From Pedococcus aerophilus (GTDB lineage Bacteria > Actinomycetota > Actinomycetes > Actinomycetales > Dermatophilaceae): a stretch of 64,000 nucleotides of DNA. The notes beneath the pieces were generated by a model. It did no database searches and was not told the origin of the DNA. It worked only from the letters and a program-made list of their open reading frames with translations. Below, piece after piece: positions 11,694 through 19,474 of this stretch (position 1 is the stretch's first letter; every line of letters starts with the position of its first letter). A program made the position numbers and the translations under genes. The stretch is from NCBI RefSeq assembly GCF_039532215.1, contig NZ_BAAARN010000001.1:621036-685035 (forward strand), written 5' to 3'.

Positions 11694-12111
11694 GCAGCGG
11701 CACGATCTCGTAGGAGGGGTTGAAGATCGTCGGGATGCCGCGGTAGTAGGTGACCCGACCCTGTGCGCGCAGGTAGGTGCCCGGCTCGATCCCGGCGATC
11801 GACCGGCGACCGAGCCATACGAGGTTGATCGTGCGGCTGCCGTCGTAGAGGTCGATGACGAGCGCGGGCACGTTGACGCGCGGGCGCAGGGTCACGGCTC
11901 GGACGGTGCCCGACACGGTCGCCTGCTGCCGGTCGAGCAGGTCGCACATCGGGGTGCAGCCGAGCCGGGCCGCGTCCTCCCGCAGCTCGTCGGCCTCCAT
12001 CTGGGTGACCGACTTGGTCAGGCGCTCGCCGAGACGGGCGATGGCCGACTTGTGGTGGCCCCGCGGGCCCTGGCTCCCCGTGGGCGGGGCCGTCTGCGCG
12101 TTGGTGGCCAT
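11683..12111 (-). CDS. OB-fold nucleic acid binding domain protein (Rv2694c-like)
   Basis: A 142-residue protein whose central VSGTVRAVTLRPRVNVPAL through RRSIAGIEPGTYLRAQGRV region reads as a five-stranded OB fold of the RecG wedge/tRNA-anticodon type. It ends with the stretch GRVTYYRGIPTIFNPSYEIV. Function is unproven; nucleic acid binding is the family prediction. The ATG at 12111 lies 5 nt after the DUF3710 stop. It belongs to the conserved dut-DUF3710-OB-DUF3159 run. Confidence 0.85.
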   Translation of the reverse strand: MATNAQTAPPTGSQGPRGHHKSAIARLGERLTKSVTQMEADELREDAARLGCTPMCDLLDRQQATVSGTVRAVTLRPRVNVPALVIDLYDGSRTINLVWLGRRSIAGIEPGTYLRAQGRVTYYRGIPTIFNPSYEIVPLRAH

Positions 12112-12116
12112 GGTGG

Positions 12117-13001
12117 TCAGCGGACCTCGGTGATCTCGGGGCCACGCTCGAACGGCTTGAGGTCGTCGGTGTGGACCGGGGCGGCGTCGCCGGAGTCGGT
12201 GGCCTCGCCGTCGGCGTCGGCCTCGCCCTGGGCATCAGGCTGGACCGGCAGGGTCAGCGCGAGCATCTCGCGCGGGGCCATGGCGTTCTCGCCGCGGACG
12301 ACGACCACGCTGCGCACGACCTCGAGCAGGGGCGCCGCAGCCTCGTCGTCGATGGCTGCCCGGCCGGAGAAGACCGCGCGGAGGAACCAGCGCGGGCCGT
12401 CGACACCGGCGAAGCGCGCCGGGGCGAAGACGGTGCGGCCGTCGGGGCCGGCCTGCGGCATCCGGGTGCGCAGCTCGGTGCCGAGCGCACCCTGGACCTC
12501 GTCGGCCGTACCGCCCTGGGCGAGGATCGACTCGGCGATCTCGGTGCGGATCTCGTCCCAGATGCCCATCGTGCGCGGGGCCGCGAAGGCCTGCAGCTGC
12601 ACGGCGGAGTCGGCGACGACCGCCGTGGCGCCGACCACCTGGTCGGCGGCCTCGTCCACCTCGAGCCGCAGCTCCATGCCGGAGATCCCACGGATGCGCA
12701 GGGCGCCGAGGTCGAGCCGCCCGTCGTCGGTGACGTCGACCTCGGAGCTGTCGTGCGGGCCGTTGGCCTCGCGGTCGACGGGGGCAGCCTTGGCCGCCTG
12801 CTCGTCCTTCGAGACGTCGCCACCCGGGGTGCCGTCCGGGGCTCCGCTGTCGGAGTCACCGCTGTCCGCGATGTCACCGTCGGAGTCGGCGAGCGCGCTG
12901 GAGCCGGGTCCGGAGTCGGACGCCCCGTCCGTGGTGGGGTCGGGGGTCGGGTCGACCTCGTCGATCTGCTCGGACTTCTTGCCGCGTCGGAAGATGGCCA
13001 C
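12117..13001 (-). CDS. DUF3710 domain-containing protein (Rv2696c-like)
   Basis: 294 residues. The first 90 are low-complexity and acidic (long Asp/Ser/Gly/Thr stretches), followed by the DUF3710 domain from about residue 100 (LDLGALRIRGISGMELRLEV) and a short acidic tail. The MAIFRRGKK start is the family hallmark. Its function is unknown, and it is almost always found directly downstream of dut in actinobacteria, as here (8 bp gap). GTG start at 13001. The charge-rich N-terminus is probably disordered. Confidence 0.88.
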   Translation of the reverse strand: MAIFRRGKKSEQIDEVDPTPDPTTDGASDSGPGSSALADSDGDIADSGDSDSGAPDGTPGGDVSKDEQAAKAAPVDREANGPHDSSEVDVTDDGRLDLGALRIRGISGMELRLEVDEAADQVVGATAVVADSAVQLQAFAAPRTMGIWDEIRTEIAESILAQGGTADEVQGALGTELRTRMPQAGPDGRTVFAPARFAGVDGPRWFLRAVFSGRAAIDDEAAAPLLEVVRSVVVVRGENAMAPREMLALTLPVQPDAQGEADADGEATDSGDAAPVHTDDLKPFERGPEITEVR

Positions 13002-13009
13002 TGGAGTGT

Positions 13010-13489
13010 TCAGTCCTTCGTTGTCTGGGGGTGGTTGCCGAAGCCGCCACTGGCACCGTGTCCAGTGTCACCCCGGGAGGTGTCCTCGAGCGAATCCACC
13101 TCGACGAAGTCGGCGACGGCCACCTGCTGGACGACCAGCTGGGCGATCCGGTCGCCGCGGCGGACGGTGAACGCCTCGCGTGGGTCGAGGTTCACGAGGT
13201 TGACGAGGATCTCGCCGCGGTAGCCCGCGTCGACGGTCCCCGGCGCGTTGACGATCGTGATGCCGTGCCTGGCCGCGAGGCCCGAACGCGGGTGGACGAG
13301 GCCGACGTAGCCGTCGGGAAGGGCGAGGGCGATCCCGGTCGGGACGAGCACCCGCTCCCCCGGTGCCAGCGTCGCGTCCCTCGCCGCGTGCAGGTCTGCC
13401 CCGGCGTCGCCGGGGTGCGCGTAGGACGGCATCGGCAGGTCGGGATCGAGCCGCCGGACAGGCAGAGAGACGCGGATAGGGCCAGTCAC
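13010..13489 (-). CDS. dut: deoxyuridine 5'-triphosphate nucleotidohydrolase (dUTPase)
   Basis: A 159-residue trimeric dUTPase that hydrolyses dUTP to dUMP and PPi, keeping uracil out of DNA and feeding thymidylate synthesis. All five motifs are present: [25 protein letters not shown] with the catalytic Asp, [10 protein letters not shown], and the C-terminal [13 protein letters not shown] that closes over the substrate. The longer open frame back to 13609 runs into DUF4193; GTG 13489 gives the normal family length and is preceded at 8 nt by TAGGGT (13498-13503) with no SD, so the transcript is probably leaderless. Confidence 0.96.
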   Translation of the reverse strand: MTGPIRVSLPVRRLDPDLPMPSYAHPGDAGADLHAARDATLAPGERVLVPTGIALALPDGYVGLVHPRSGLAARHGITIVNAPGTVDAGYRGEILVNLVNLDPREAFTVRRGDRIAQLVVQQVAVADFVEVDSLEDTSRGDTGHGASGGFGNHPQTTKD

Positions 13490-13510
13490 GTGGACTGACC
13501 CTATCGGTGG
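13479..13510 (-). promoter_or_regulatory. dut leaderless promoter with start codon inside a dyad
   Basis: On the minus strand TAGGGT is followed after 8 nt by the dut GTG. The sequence GGTCAGTCCACGTGACTGGCC around the start (13480-13500) is an imperfect dyad centred on CACGTG, so the initiation codon itself lies in a potential protein-binding site or small hairpin. Confidence 0.45.
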
Positions 13511-13521
13511 TTGCTGCACGG

Positions 13522-13821
13522 TCAGGCCGCGCACTCCCGGCACACCATCTGCCCGTTGACCTCCTTGGCCAGCTGGCTGCGGTGGTGCACGAGGAAGCAG
13601 CGCGAGCACGTGAACTCGTCGTACTGCCGCGGGATGACCCGGACGGACAGCTCCTCGCCGGACAGGTCGGCGCCGGGGAGCTCGAAGCCCTCGGCCTGCT
13701 CCGTCTCGTCGACGTCGACGCTCGAGGCGCTCTTGTCGACCCGGCGGGACTTCAGCTCTTCGATCGAGTCCTCGGACAGCTCGTCATCGGTCTTGCGCGG
13801 CGCGTCGTAGTCAGTCGCCAT
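13522..13821 (-). CDS. DUF4193 family protein, C-terminal zinc ribbon
   Basis: A 99-residue acidic protein ([18 protein letters not shown]...) with a C-terminal zinc ribbon formed by CSRC and CREC pairs about 30 residues apart ([18 protein letters not shown] then MVCRECAA). This is the highly conserved actinobacterial DUF4193 (Rv2699c) next to dut; its function is not established. The start at 13821 has a GA-rich region (AGAGGGAGAG) about 13 nt upstream. Its stop lies 32 bp before the dut start, inside the dut promoter region. Confidence 0.92.
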   Translation of the reverse strand: MATDYDAPRKTDDELSEDSIEELKSRRVDKSASSVDVDETEQAEGFELPGADLSGEELSVRVIPRQYDEFTCSRCFLVHHRSQLAKEVNGQMVCRECAA

Positions 13822-14190
13822 AGTCGCTGTCGCTCTCCCTCTTCAGTCTCATCAGTGCCCACCCGATGATCGGGAAAGGCAAGTCGCCGGTGTTAACGCT
13901 GATCGTCGTGGTTTTGTGCCCACCGCCGGCGGGGATTGTGCCCTATCTGGCTGGTGCCGTCACCATCGAGTCCACGACGACGTCCGCGGCAGCCTCCCAG
14001 ACCGTCGGCAACCGGGACCAAGCGCCCCGCCCGGGACGTCAAGACGCGGTCTGGGTTCATCCACAGTTCATCCAAGCGGGGCAACCCGAAGTGGGCTCCG
14101 GAACGTCTGTTCCCTTAGAGTCCTGTCTCCACCTGACCCGGATCCCCCGGTGCGAGACCGCTCCGGAACCAGACCAGAGAGGGGTGCAGA
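13822..14190. other. Intergenic region, divergent promoters of DUF4193 and a small protein gene
   Basis: A 369-bp non-coding gap. It should hold the promoter of the DUF4193 gene (minus strand) and of the 61-residue gene at 14191. I see two copies of GTGCCCACC (13856-13864 and 13916-13924), lower GC than the surroundings, and no convincing -35/-10 pair. Short open frames here have no SD and no recognisable product. No hairpin or RNA gene is evident. Confidence 0.5.
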
Positions 14191-14376
14191 ATGACCGAGT
14201 TCCACACCGAGATCACCGAGCGCGCCAGCCGCGCCGTCCAGTCCCTGCGTACGGCGCAGGAGTCCGGCGACGACTACCTCGCCTCCGTCCGTGAGGCCGA
14301 GCTGGAGAACTTGGCCCGCCTCGCCACCGAGCACGGCCTGCGCATCCCCGAGCTCGTCAGGTTCAACGCCGCCTGA
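14191..14376 (+). CDS. Small conserved hypothetical protein, 61 aa
   Basis: A short, mostly helical, charged protein (MTEFHTEITERASRAVQSLR... ending ELVRFNAA) without signal peptide or membrane segment. AGAGGGG precedes the ATG at good spacing, and a strong 15-bp hairpin follows the stop, so it is a real monocistronic unit. I do not recognise a named family; the amphipathic heptad spacing could support a small helical bundle or a protein-binding peptide (inference). Confidence 0.75.
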   Translation: MTEFHTEITERASRAVQSLRTAQESGDDYLASVREAELENLARLATEHGLRIPELVRFNAA

Positions 14377-14389
14377 CCCTCACCGCTCC

Positions 14390-14425
14390 ACGACGGCGCG
14401 CCCCACCAGCGGGGCGCGCCGTCGT
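14390..14425. terminator. 15-bp perfect GC-rich hairpin, bidirectional terminator
   Basis: The arms 14390-14404 and 14411-14425 are exact reverse complements with a 6-nt loop, 13 bp after the small gene and about 60 bp beyond the end of convergent suhB. It is the best terminator candidate for both genes. A GTATGGCG octamer lies just beyond it at about 14437. Confidence 0.8.
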
Positions 14426-14488
14426 CGTGTCCGGACCGTATGGCGCGCAGGGGGCACCCGCCGCCCTCACCCGCTCGCCGCTGGAGAC

Positions 14489-15349
14489 CTACTCGTCGCC
14501 GGCGGCCTGCACGGCCCGGCGGACGACCGCCTCGAGCTCGGCGTGCAGCGTCGGTGCGGCGCCGACGACCATCCACTGGTCCGGGGCGGCGCCCTCCAAC
14601 CCGGTGAACTCGCCACCGGCCTCGGTGAGGACGAGCCAGGCGGCTGCCAGGTCCCACGGGTTGAGGCCACGCTCGAAGTAGCAGTCCAGGGAGCCTGCGG
14701 CCACCGCGCAGATGTCCAGGGCCGCACTGCCTATGCGGCGGATGTCGCGCAGGTGCGGCAGCACCTCGACGAGCACCCTGGCCTGCCACAGGCGACGACG
14801 GGTGTCGTAGCCGAACCCGGTCCCGGCGAGCGCGTGCCCGAGCCCGGGTGCCGTGCCGATGGTCAGCGACTGCGACGGCCCGTCACCGCGACGCAGCCAC
14901 GCCCCTGCGCCGAGGTGGGCGTGGAACAGCTCCCCCGTCACCGGGTTCACCACGGCACCTGCCACCGGGCGCCACGCGCCGGGCGTCGTGGGGTCGCCGA
15001 CGACGGCGGCGACGGACACGGCATACGAAGGGATCCCGTAGAGGTAGTTGACCGTGCCGTCGATGGGGTCGACGACCCAGGTGATCTCGGACTCGCGGTC
15101 GGTGCCGCCCTCCTCCTCGCCGAGGAAGCCGTCGCCCGGCCGCGCCGCCTGCAGGCGCGAGCGCAGGAGGTCCTGGGCCCGCTGGTCCATGACCGTCACC
15201 ACGTCGGTGGCCGTGCTCTTGGTCTTGGAGACCCCGAGGTCGGCGGGCCGGTCGTCGACGATGAGGCGACCGGCCTCGAGGGCGACCTCGACGGCCAGGC
15301 GCTCCAGCTCGGCAAGGACGTCGTCGCCGGGGACCGCGAGCTGGTCCAC
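14489..15349 (-). CDS. suhB: inositol monophosphatase family protein (SuhB-like)
   Basis: A 286-residue Mg-dependent phosphatase. Metal-site motifs are present: GEEEG, WVVDPIDGTVNY and, near the C-terminus, GLNPWDLAAAWLVLTEAGG. In actinobacteria such enzymes make myo-inositol for phosphatidylinositol and mycothiol, but they can also act on other sugar phosphates. The longer frame to 15808 is only read-through of hemH in another frame; GTG 15349 lies one nucleotide after the hemH stop. It is the last gene of the TRIC-hemH-suhB operon and lies at the Rv2701c position relative to the dut cluster. Confidence 0.93.
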   Translation of the reverse strand: MDQLAVPGDDVLAELERLAVEVALEAGRLIVDDRPADLGVSKTKSTATDVVTVMDQRAQDLLRSRLQAARPGDGFLGEEEGGTDRESEITWVVDPIDGTVNYLYGIPSYAVSVAAVVGDPTTPGAWRPVAGAVVNPVTGELFHAHLGAGAWLRRGDGPSQSLTIGTAPGLGHALAGTGFGYDTRRRLWQARVLVEVLPHLRDIRRIGSAALDICAVAAGSLDCYFERGLNPWDLAAAWLVLTEAGGEFTGLEGAAPDQWMVVGAAPTLHAELEAVVRRAVQAAGDE

Positions 15350-15350
15350 G

Positions 15351-16502
15351 TCAGTCCTGGCCGCAGAGCGCCGGCTTGGCGACGCGCAGGTTGGGGCAGC
15401 AGCCGGGGGCGCAGGTCGAGCGCAACGGTTCCCGACCCGGCCACGACGGCTGGGCCGGCTGCTCGCCGCGGGCCACGGCGGCCCGCTCCTCGACGAGGTC
15501 GACCAGGCCCGAGACGAACTCGGGGTCGATGCCGACGGTGGGCACGCGCACCAGCCGGATGCCGAGCTTCTCCGCTGTGGCGGCCGCCTCGGTGTCCAGG
15601 TCGTACACGACCTCCATGTGGTCGGAGACGAACCCGATCGGCGACACGACGACGACCTTCGCACCCTCGGCGGCGAGCTCCTCGAGCCGGTCGTTGACGT
15701 CGGGCTCGAGCCACGGCTGGCTCGGGGGACCGGACCGCGAGCAGAAGACCAGCTCACCGGACAGGTCGGTGTCGAGCGTCGCGTTGACCTCGTCGGTGAT
15801 CGCGGCACCCAACGCGATGTGCTGGCGGCTGTAGGCGCTGCCGTCCTCGTCGCCGGGGCCGGAGGTCTCGTCCATCGCGATGGGGATGGAGTGCGTGACG
15901 AACAGCAGGCGCACGTCGCTCGCGTCGGTGCCGCCGCGCAGCACCTCGCGCACGGACTCCGTCACGAGGCGGCTGTTCGTGCGCGAGAAGCCGGGGTGGT
16001 TGGCGTAGGTGCGGATCTTGTCGATGGCGATGTCGATGCCGGCCTCCGCCACCTCCGCCTGCGCCCCGGCGAGGTCTTCGCGGTACTGACGGCAGGAGGA
16101 GTAGCAGGAGTAGGCGCTGGTCATCACCGTCACGAGGCGGGACAGGCCCTGGTCGTGGGCCTCGCGGAGCGCCTCGGGCACGAAGGGGGTGAAGTTCCGG
16201 TTGCCCCAGATGATCGGCGTGCTGATCCCACGTCGGTCCAGCTCGGAGCGCAGGGCGGCGAGCAGGGCGCGGTTCTGGTCGTTGATCGGGCTGCGTCCAC
16301 CGAATCCGTAGTAGTGCTCGCCGACCTCCTCCAGCCGCTCGTCCGGGATGTTCTTCCCGGCGGTGACCGTCCGCAGGAACGGCAGGACGTCCTCGGGCTT
16401 CTCCGGACCACCGAAGGACAGCAGCAGGATGCCGTCGTACGGCTCGAGCGGAGAGGCGTCGTCGGTGGGTTCGGGCGTGGGGTCGGTGCTGGGGGTGCTC
16501 AC
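15351..16502 (-). CDS. hemH: coproporphyrin/protoporphyrin ferrochelatase
   Basis: 383 residues. It inserts Fe2+ into the porphyrin in haem synthesis; actinobacterial members work on coproporphyrin III (CpfC). Visible landmarks: ILLLSFGGPEKPEDVLPFL at the start of the domain, the conserved THSIP histidine segment, the metal-site region around SPIGFVSDHMEVVYDLD with its His and Glu, and a C-terminal cysteine cluster (CAPGCCPN plus a later Cys) typical of the 2Fe-2S-bearing actinobacterial enzymes. The first 20 residues are Thr/Pro-rich. The GTG start overlaps the upstream TRIC stop as GTGA. Confidence 0.95.
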   Translation of the reverse strand: MSTPSTDPTPEPTDDASPLEPYDGILLLSFGGPEKPEDVLPFLRTVTAGKNIPDERLEEVGEHYYGFGGRSPINDQNRALLAALRSELDRRGISTPIIWGNRNFTPFVPEALREAHDQGLSRLVTVMTSAYSCYSSCRQYREDLAGAQAEVAEAGIDIAIDKIRTYANHPGFSRTNSRLVTESVREVLRGGTDASDVRLLFVTHSIPIAMDETSGPGDEDGSAYSRQHIALGAAITDEVNATLDTDLSGELVFCSRSGPPSQPWLEPDVNDRLEELAAEGAKVVVVSPIGFVSDHMEVVYDLDTEAAATAEKLGIRLVRVPTVGIDPEFVSGLVDLVEERAAVARGEQPAQPSWPGREPLRSTCAPGCCPNLRVAKPALCGQD

Positions 16503-17134
16503 GTGAGTTCTCCGGTTCGCAGGGGCTTGGGGGCGTGCACATCGAGCACGACGGCAATCATCCTCACCGCGAACACCAGGGCGACACAGCCCCAGATGAC
16601 GAGCGGGCTGACGGCGTCGAAGTGGTGGGCGGTCACGATCAGGGCGGACCCGAGCAGGGCGGGCAACGCATACATCTCGCGGCGCAGGACCTCGGGCACC
16701 TGGCCGGCGAGGACGTCGCGGACGATCCCGCCGCCGACCGCGGTGATGCCGCCGACGATGACGGAGGTGAGCGGGTCCATGCCGGCGCCGAGCGCCTTGA
16801 GCGAGCCACCGATCGCGAACACGGCGAGACCGGCCGCGTCGAGCACCCGGACGAAGCGCGAGATGCGCTCAACGCCCGGGTGGTAGAGGAAGGTCACGAG
16901 CCCGGCGATGAGCGCACTCGTCAGCAACCGCCAGTCGGAGATCCCGACCGGGGGCAGGTCGCCGATGAGGACGTCGCGCATGACTCCGCCGCCCAGGGCC
17001 GCGGCGCCGGACAGCACGAGGACACCGAAGAGGTCGAGCCGCTTCTTCACCGCGACCAGTCCACCGGACAACGCGAACGCGAAGACGCCGACCAGGTCGA
17101 GGGCCAGCTGGAGGTGGGGGTCGAAGGTGAGCAT
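16499..17134 (-). CDS. trimeric intracellular cation channel (TRIC/UPF0126) family protein
   Basis: A 211-residue membrane protein with two internally repeated units, each with a Gly-rich motif followed by an Arg-Asp pair (ALGGGVMRDVLIGDLPP and AVGGGIVRDVLAGQVPE), in about seven helices. Prokaryotic TRIC proteins form trimeric K+/cation channels; the physiological role is not settled. TAGTTT lies 10 nt before the ATG on the minus strand and no SD is seen, so the leader is very short. It heads the hemH-suhB operon and is divergent from sepH. Confidence 0.9.
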   Translation of the reverse strand: MLTFDPHLQLALDLVGVFAFALSGGLVAVKKRLDLFGVLVLSGAAALGGGVMRDVLIGDLPPVGISDWRLLTSALIAGLVTFLYHPGVERISRFVRVLDAAGLAVFAIGGSLKALGAGMDPLTSVIVGGITAVGGGIVRDVLAGQVPEVLRREMYALPALLGSALIVTAHHFDAVSPLVIWGCVALVFAVRMIAVVLDVHAPKPLRTGELT

Positions 17135-17228
17135 CGCGAGGTCAAAACTACCCTCGCGGCGTGGTCACTTCCTCGGCGAGGCCCGTGGTGGCAGAGTCGA
17201 CCACGATGTGGCGATACGGGAGAAGGCA

Positions 17229-18626
17229 ATGCGAGACCTGCGGCTGATCGGTGTCCATGAGGACGGTCAGCGATTGCTGCTGTCCGATTCCGGGGGCGAG
17301 CAGTTCAGCGTCCCCCTCGACGAGCCCCTGCGAGCGGCGGTCCGACGCGACCGCCCGCGCCTCGGCCAGCTCCAGATCGAGATCGACGGTGGCATGCGCC
17401 CACGTGAGGTCCAGGCCATGATCCGTGCCGGCCTGAGCGCCGAGGACGTCGCCGACCGCTCCGGCTGGCCGGTCGAGAAGGTCCGCCGCTACGAGGGTCC
17501 GATCCTCGCCGAGCGTGAGTATGTCGCCGGGCTGGCCCGCGGGGTCCGCCTCCGTGGCCGCGCCGGTGGCGGCTCGACCACCCCCACGCTCGCGGCCCGC
17601 GTCAGCGCCCGGCTCTCCGGTCGTGGCGTGGACCCGGCTGCCGCCCTGTGGGACTCCGCCCGCAACGAGGCCGGTGAGTGGACCGTCGTCGTGACCTTCC
17701 CCGCCGGCGGCCGTCAGCGAGAGGCGCACTGGCACTTCGACGTCCCCGCCCGCACCGTGACGGCGGCCGACGACGAGGCGCGCTGGCTCAGCGAGGAGGA
17801 CTCCTCGCAGGGCGCCTCACCCCTGCCTGCCCCCCACCTGGCCACGCCCCCGGCCCGCGCCACGACCGTGTACGACGTCGAGGCGGAGGGCGGCGTCCAG
17901 GCCACCCCGCGCCGCACGGCGCCGCCGCGTGCCGAGGAGCCGCTCGACCTCATGACGGCGATGCGCGAGCGCGCGTCGCACCGCGGCCGCCCCCGTCGTC
18001 GCGGCGCCAAGGCGTCCGCGACCCAGACCCCCGGTGACCAGGCTCCCCGCGAGGACGCGCTCCCGCTCGAGGACCTCGCCTACGATCCCGAAACCATGCC
18101 CCCGCCCCCCGCCGCGCGAGGGCCGCACCCGCTCGACCCCGCACCGGCCACAGACGAGAGCCCGAGCCCCGAGGCGCAGGAGCTCGTCGTCGACGAGGCG
18201 CAGGCGGAGGAGCCGGTGCTTGACGAGTCCGTGCGGGATGGGTCCGTGCGGGACGAGGCCGCACTCGACGAACCTGCCGTCGTCACGCCGCCCGAGCCCC
18301 GCCCTCAGGCTGAGGTGGAGGTCGAGACTGAGGTGGAGTCCGAGGAGGAGGTCGAGGAGCCGACCGCAACGGTCGAACGCCTCACCGCCGTCGCCCCGTC
18401 AACCGAACCCGCGCCTGCCCATGCCCCAGCCCCGACTCCGGCCTCGAACGAGGTCCAGGACGAGCAGGACGACGCGGCGGACGACCGCCACGAGGACGTC
18501 GGCCCTGCCGCCGAGAGTGACGAGCCCATCGCGGCACCCGAGCGACCGCGCCCGGCGAAGAAGTCCGGCCGGCGCAGCGTCCCGAGCTGGGACGACGTGA
18601 TGTTCGGGGCCAGGTCCCGCGACTGA
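17229..18626 (+). CDS. sepH: septation protein SepH (DUF3071)
   Basis: 465 residues. The N-terminal DUF3071 domain (MRDLRLIGVHEDGQRLLLSD...) contains a helix-turn-helix (AMIRAGLSAEDVADRSGWPVEKVRRYEG, about residues 60-90). Then comes a long disordered region rich in Glu/Pro/Ala and a short basic conserved tail (RRSVPSWDDVMFGARSRD). SepH binds FtsZ and promotes filament assembly in Streptomyces and mycobacteria. The start at 17229 has GGGAGAAGG at good spacing; the open frame further upstream overlaps the divergent channel gene and is not used. Confidence 0.93.
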   Translation: MRDLRLIGVHEDGQRLLLSDSGGEQFSVPLDEPLRAAVRRDRPRLGQLQIEIDGGMRPREVQAMIRAGLSAEDVADRSGWPVEKVRRYEGPILAEREYVAGLARGVRLRGRAGGGSTTPTLAARVSARLSGRGVDPAAALWDSARNEAGEWTVVVTFPAGGRQREAHWHFDVPARTVTAADDEARWLSEEDSSQGASPLPAPHLATPPARATTVYDVEAEGGVQATPRRTAPPRAEEPLDLMTAMRERASHRGRPRRRGAKASATQTPGDQAPREDALPLEDLAYDPETMPPPPAARGPHPLDPAPATDESPSPEAQELVVDEAQAEEPVLDESVRDGSVRDEAALDEPAVVTPPEPRPQAEVEVETEVESEEEVEEPTATVERLTAVAPSTEPAPAHAPAPTPASNEVQDEQDDAADDRHEDVGPAAESDEPIAAPERPRPAKKSGRRSVPSWDDVMFGARSRD

Positions 18627-18662
18627 CGAACCGTCCTGCGCCGGCGGATCGTCCGCAGCTGC

Positions 18663-18785
18663 TCAGCCGCCGACCATCGCCACGATCCGCCGCGCCGCCT
18701 GTTCCGGGGTGAGGGCCGTAGTGTCGACCAGGGCGCCGATCGTCGTCTTGCCCGCGCCGTGGGTCCCGTTGAGCCAGATGATCAC
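18663..18785 (-). pseudogene. Relic of a P-loop nucleoside/shikimate-type kinase, internally deleted
   Basis: A 40-codon frame starting with GTG 3 nt after the thymidine kinase stop. Residues 1-20 (MIIWLNGTHGAGKTTIGALV) are a textbook P-loop N-terminus of the small AAA-type kinases normally about 170-190 residues long. The last 18 (TALTPEQAARRIVAMVGG) look like their C-terminal helix. Everything between is missing, in frame, so the protein cannot fold as a kinase. I read this as an in-frame internal deletion rather than a frameshift; a functional micropeptide is possible but less likely. Confidence 0.6.
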
Positions 18786-18788
18786 GGG

Positions 18789-19463
18789 CTACTGCTGCGG
18801 GACGGGGCAGAGATCAAGGTCGAACGGCAGCACATCGGGTGACTCGGCGGCGGCCCGTGCCGCGGCGGAGTTCATCCGGCGCATGAAGTGCCGGCGGCAG
18901 AGCACCTCGTACTCCACGAGCGCCTCGCTGCCCGGCTTCGTGTCGCCGACCACGACCTGCTCGCCCTCGACCACCATGAGGCCGTCGACGACGCGGGCGT
19001 TGTGCGTGGCGCGACGACCACACCAGCACAGGGCCTCAACCTGGAGCACCTGGACCTTGTCGGCCAGCTCGATCATCCGCCGGGAGCCGGGGAACAGCTG
19101 GGTGCGGAAGTCCGCGGTGATCCCGAACGCGAACACGTCGACGCCCATCTCGTCGACGAGCTTGGCGAGCTGCTCGACCTGCTGCGGAGTGTAGAACTGC
19201 ACCTCGTCGCAGATGAGGTAGTCGACGCGCAGGCCGTTGGTGGCGTGCTCGACCACGGCGTCCCAGAAGTCGAGGTCGTCGCCCACCTCGTGCGCCGCCG
19301 TCGACAGGCCCAGCCGCGAGGACAGCACGTCCGTGCCGGCACGGTCCATCTTGGTGTAGATCAGGCCGGACCGGCCGCGCGCCTGGTGGTTGTGGTCCAT
19401 CTGGAGGGCAAGGGTCGACTTGCCGCAGTCCATGGTCCCGGAGAAGAAGACGAGCTCAGCCAC
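18789..19463 (-). CDS. tdk: thymidine kinase
   Basis: A 224-residue type II thymidine kinase that salvages thymidine to dTMP. It has the P-loop SGTMDCGKSTLALQ, the DEVQFYTPQQVEQL segment with the catalytic Glu, the ADFRTQLFPGS lasso region, and zinc-binding cysteines (CWCGRRATHNAR and LCRRH). The frame extends to 19736 but overlaps the phosphodiesterase gene; GTG 19463 gives the family start (VAELVFFSGTMD) and has TAGGGT 8 nt upstream (19472-19477), the same box and distance as dut. The upstream phosphodiesterase ends inside that box. Confidence 0.95.
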   Translation of the reverse strand: MAELVFFSGTMDCGKSTLALQMDHNHQARGRSGLIYTKMDRAGTDVLSSRLGLSTAAHEVGDDLDFWDAVVEHATNGLRVDYLICDEVQFYTPQQVEQLAKLVDEMGVDVFAFGITADFRTQLFPGSRRMIELADKVQVLQVEALCWCGRRATHNARVVDGLMVVEGEQVVVGDTKPGSEALVEYEVLCRRHFMRRMNSAAARAAAESPDVLPFDLDLCPVPQQ

Positions 19464-19474
19464 GAGGGAACACC

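Noticed and set aside
13893-14084. A 63-codon frame in the DUF4193 upstream gap
   Set aside because: No SD, low-complexity Arg/Gly, no conserved pattern.
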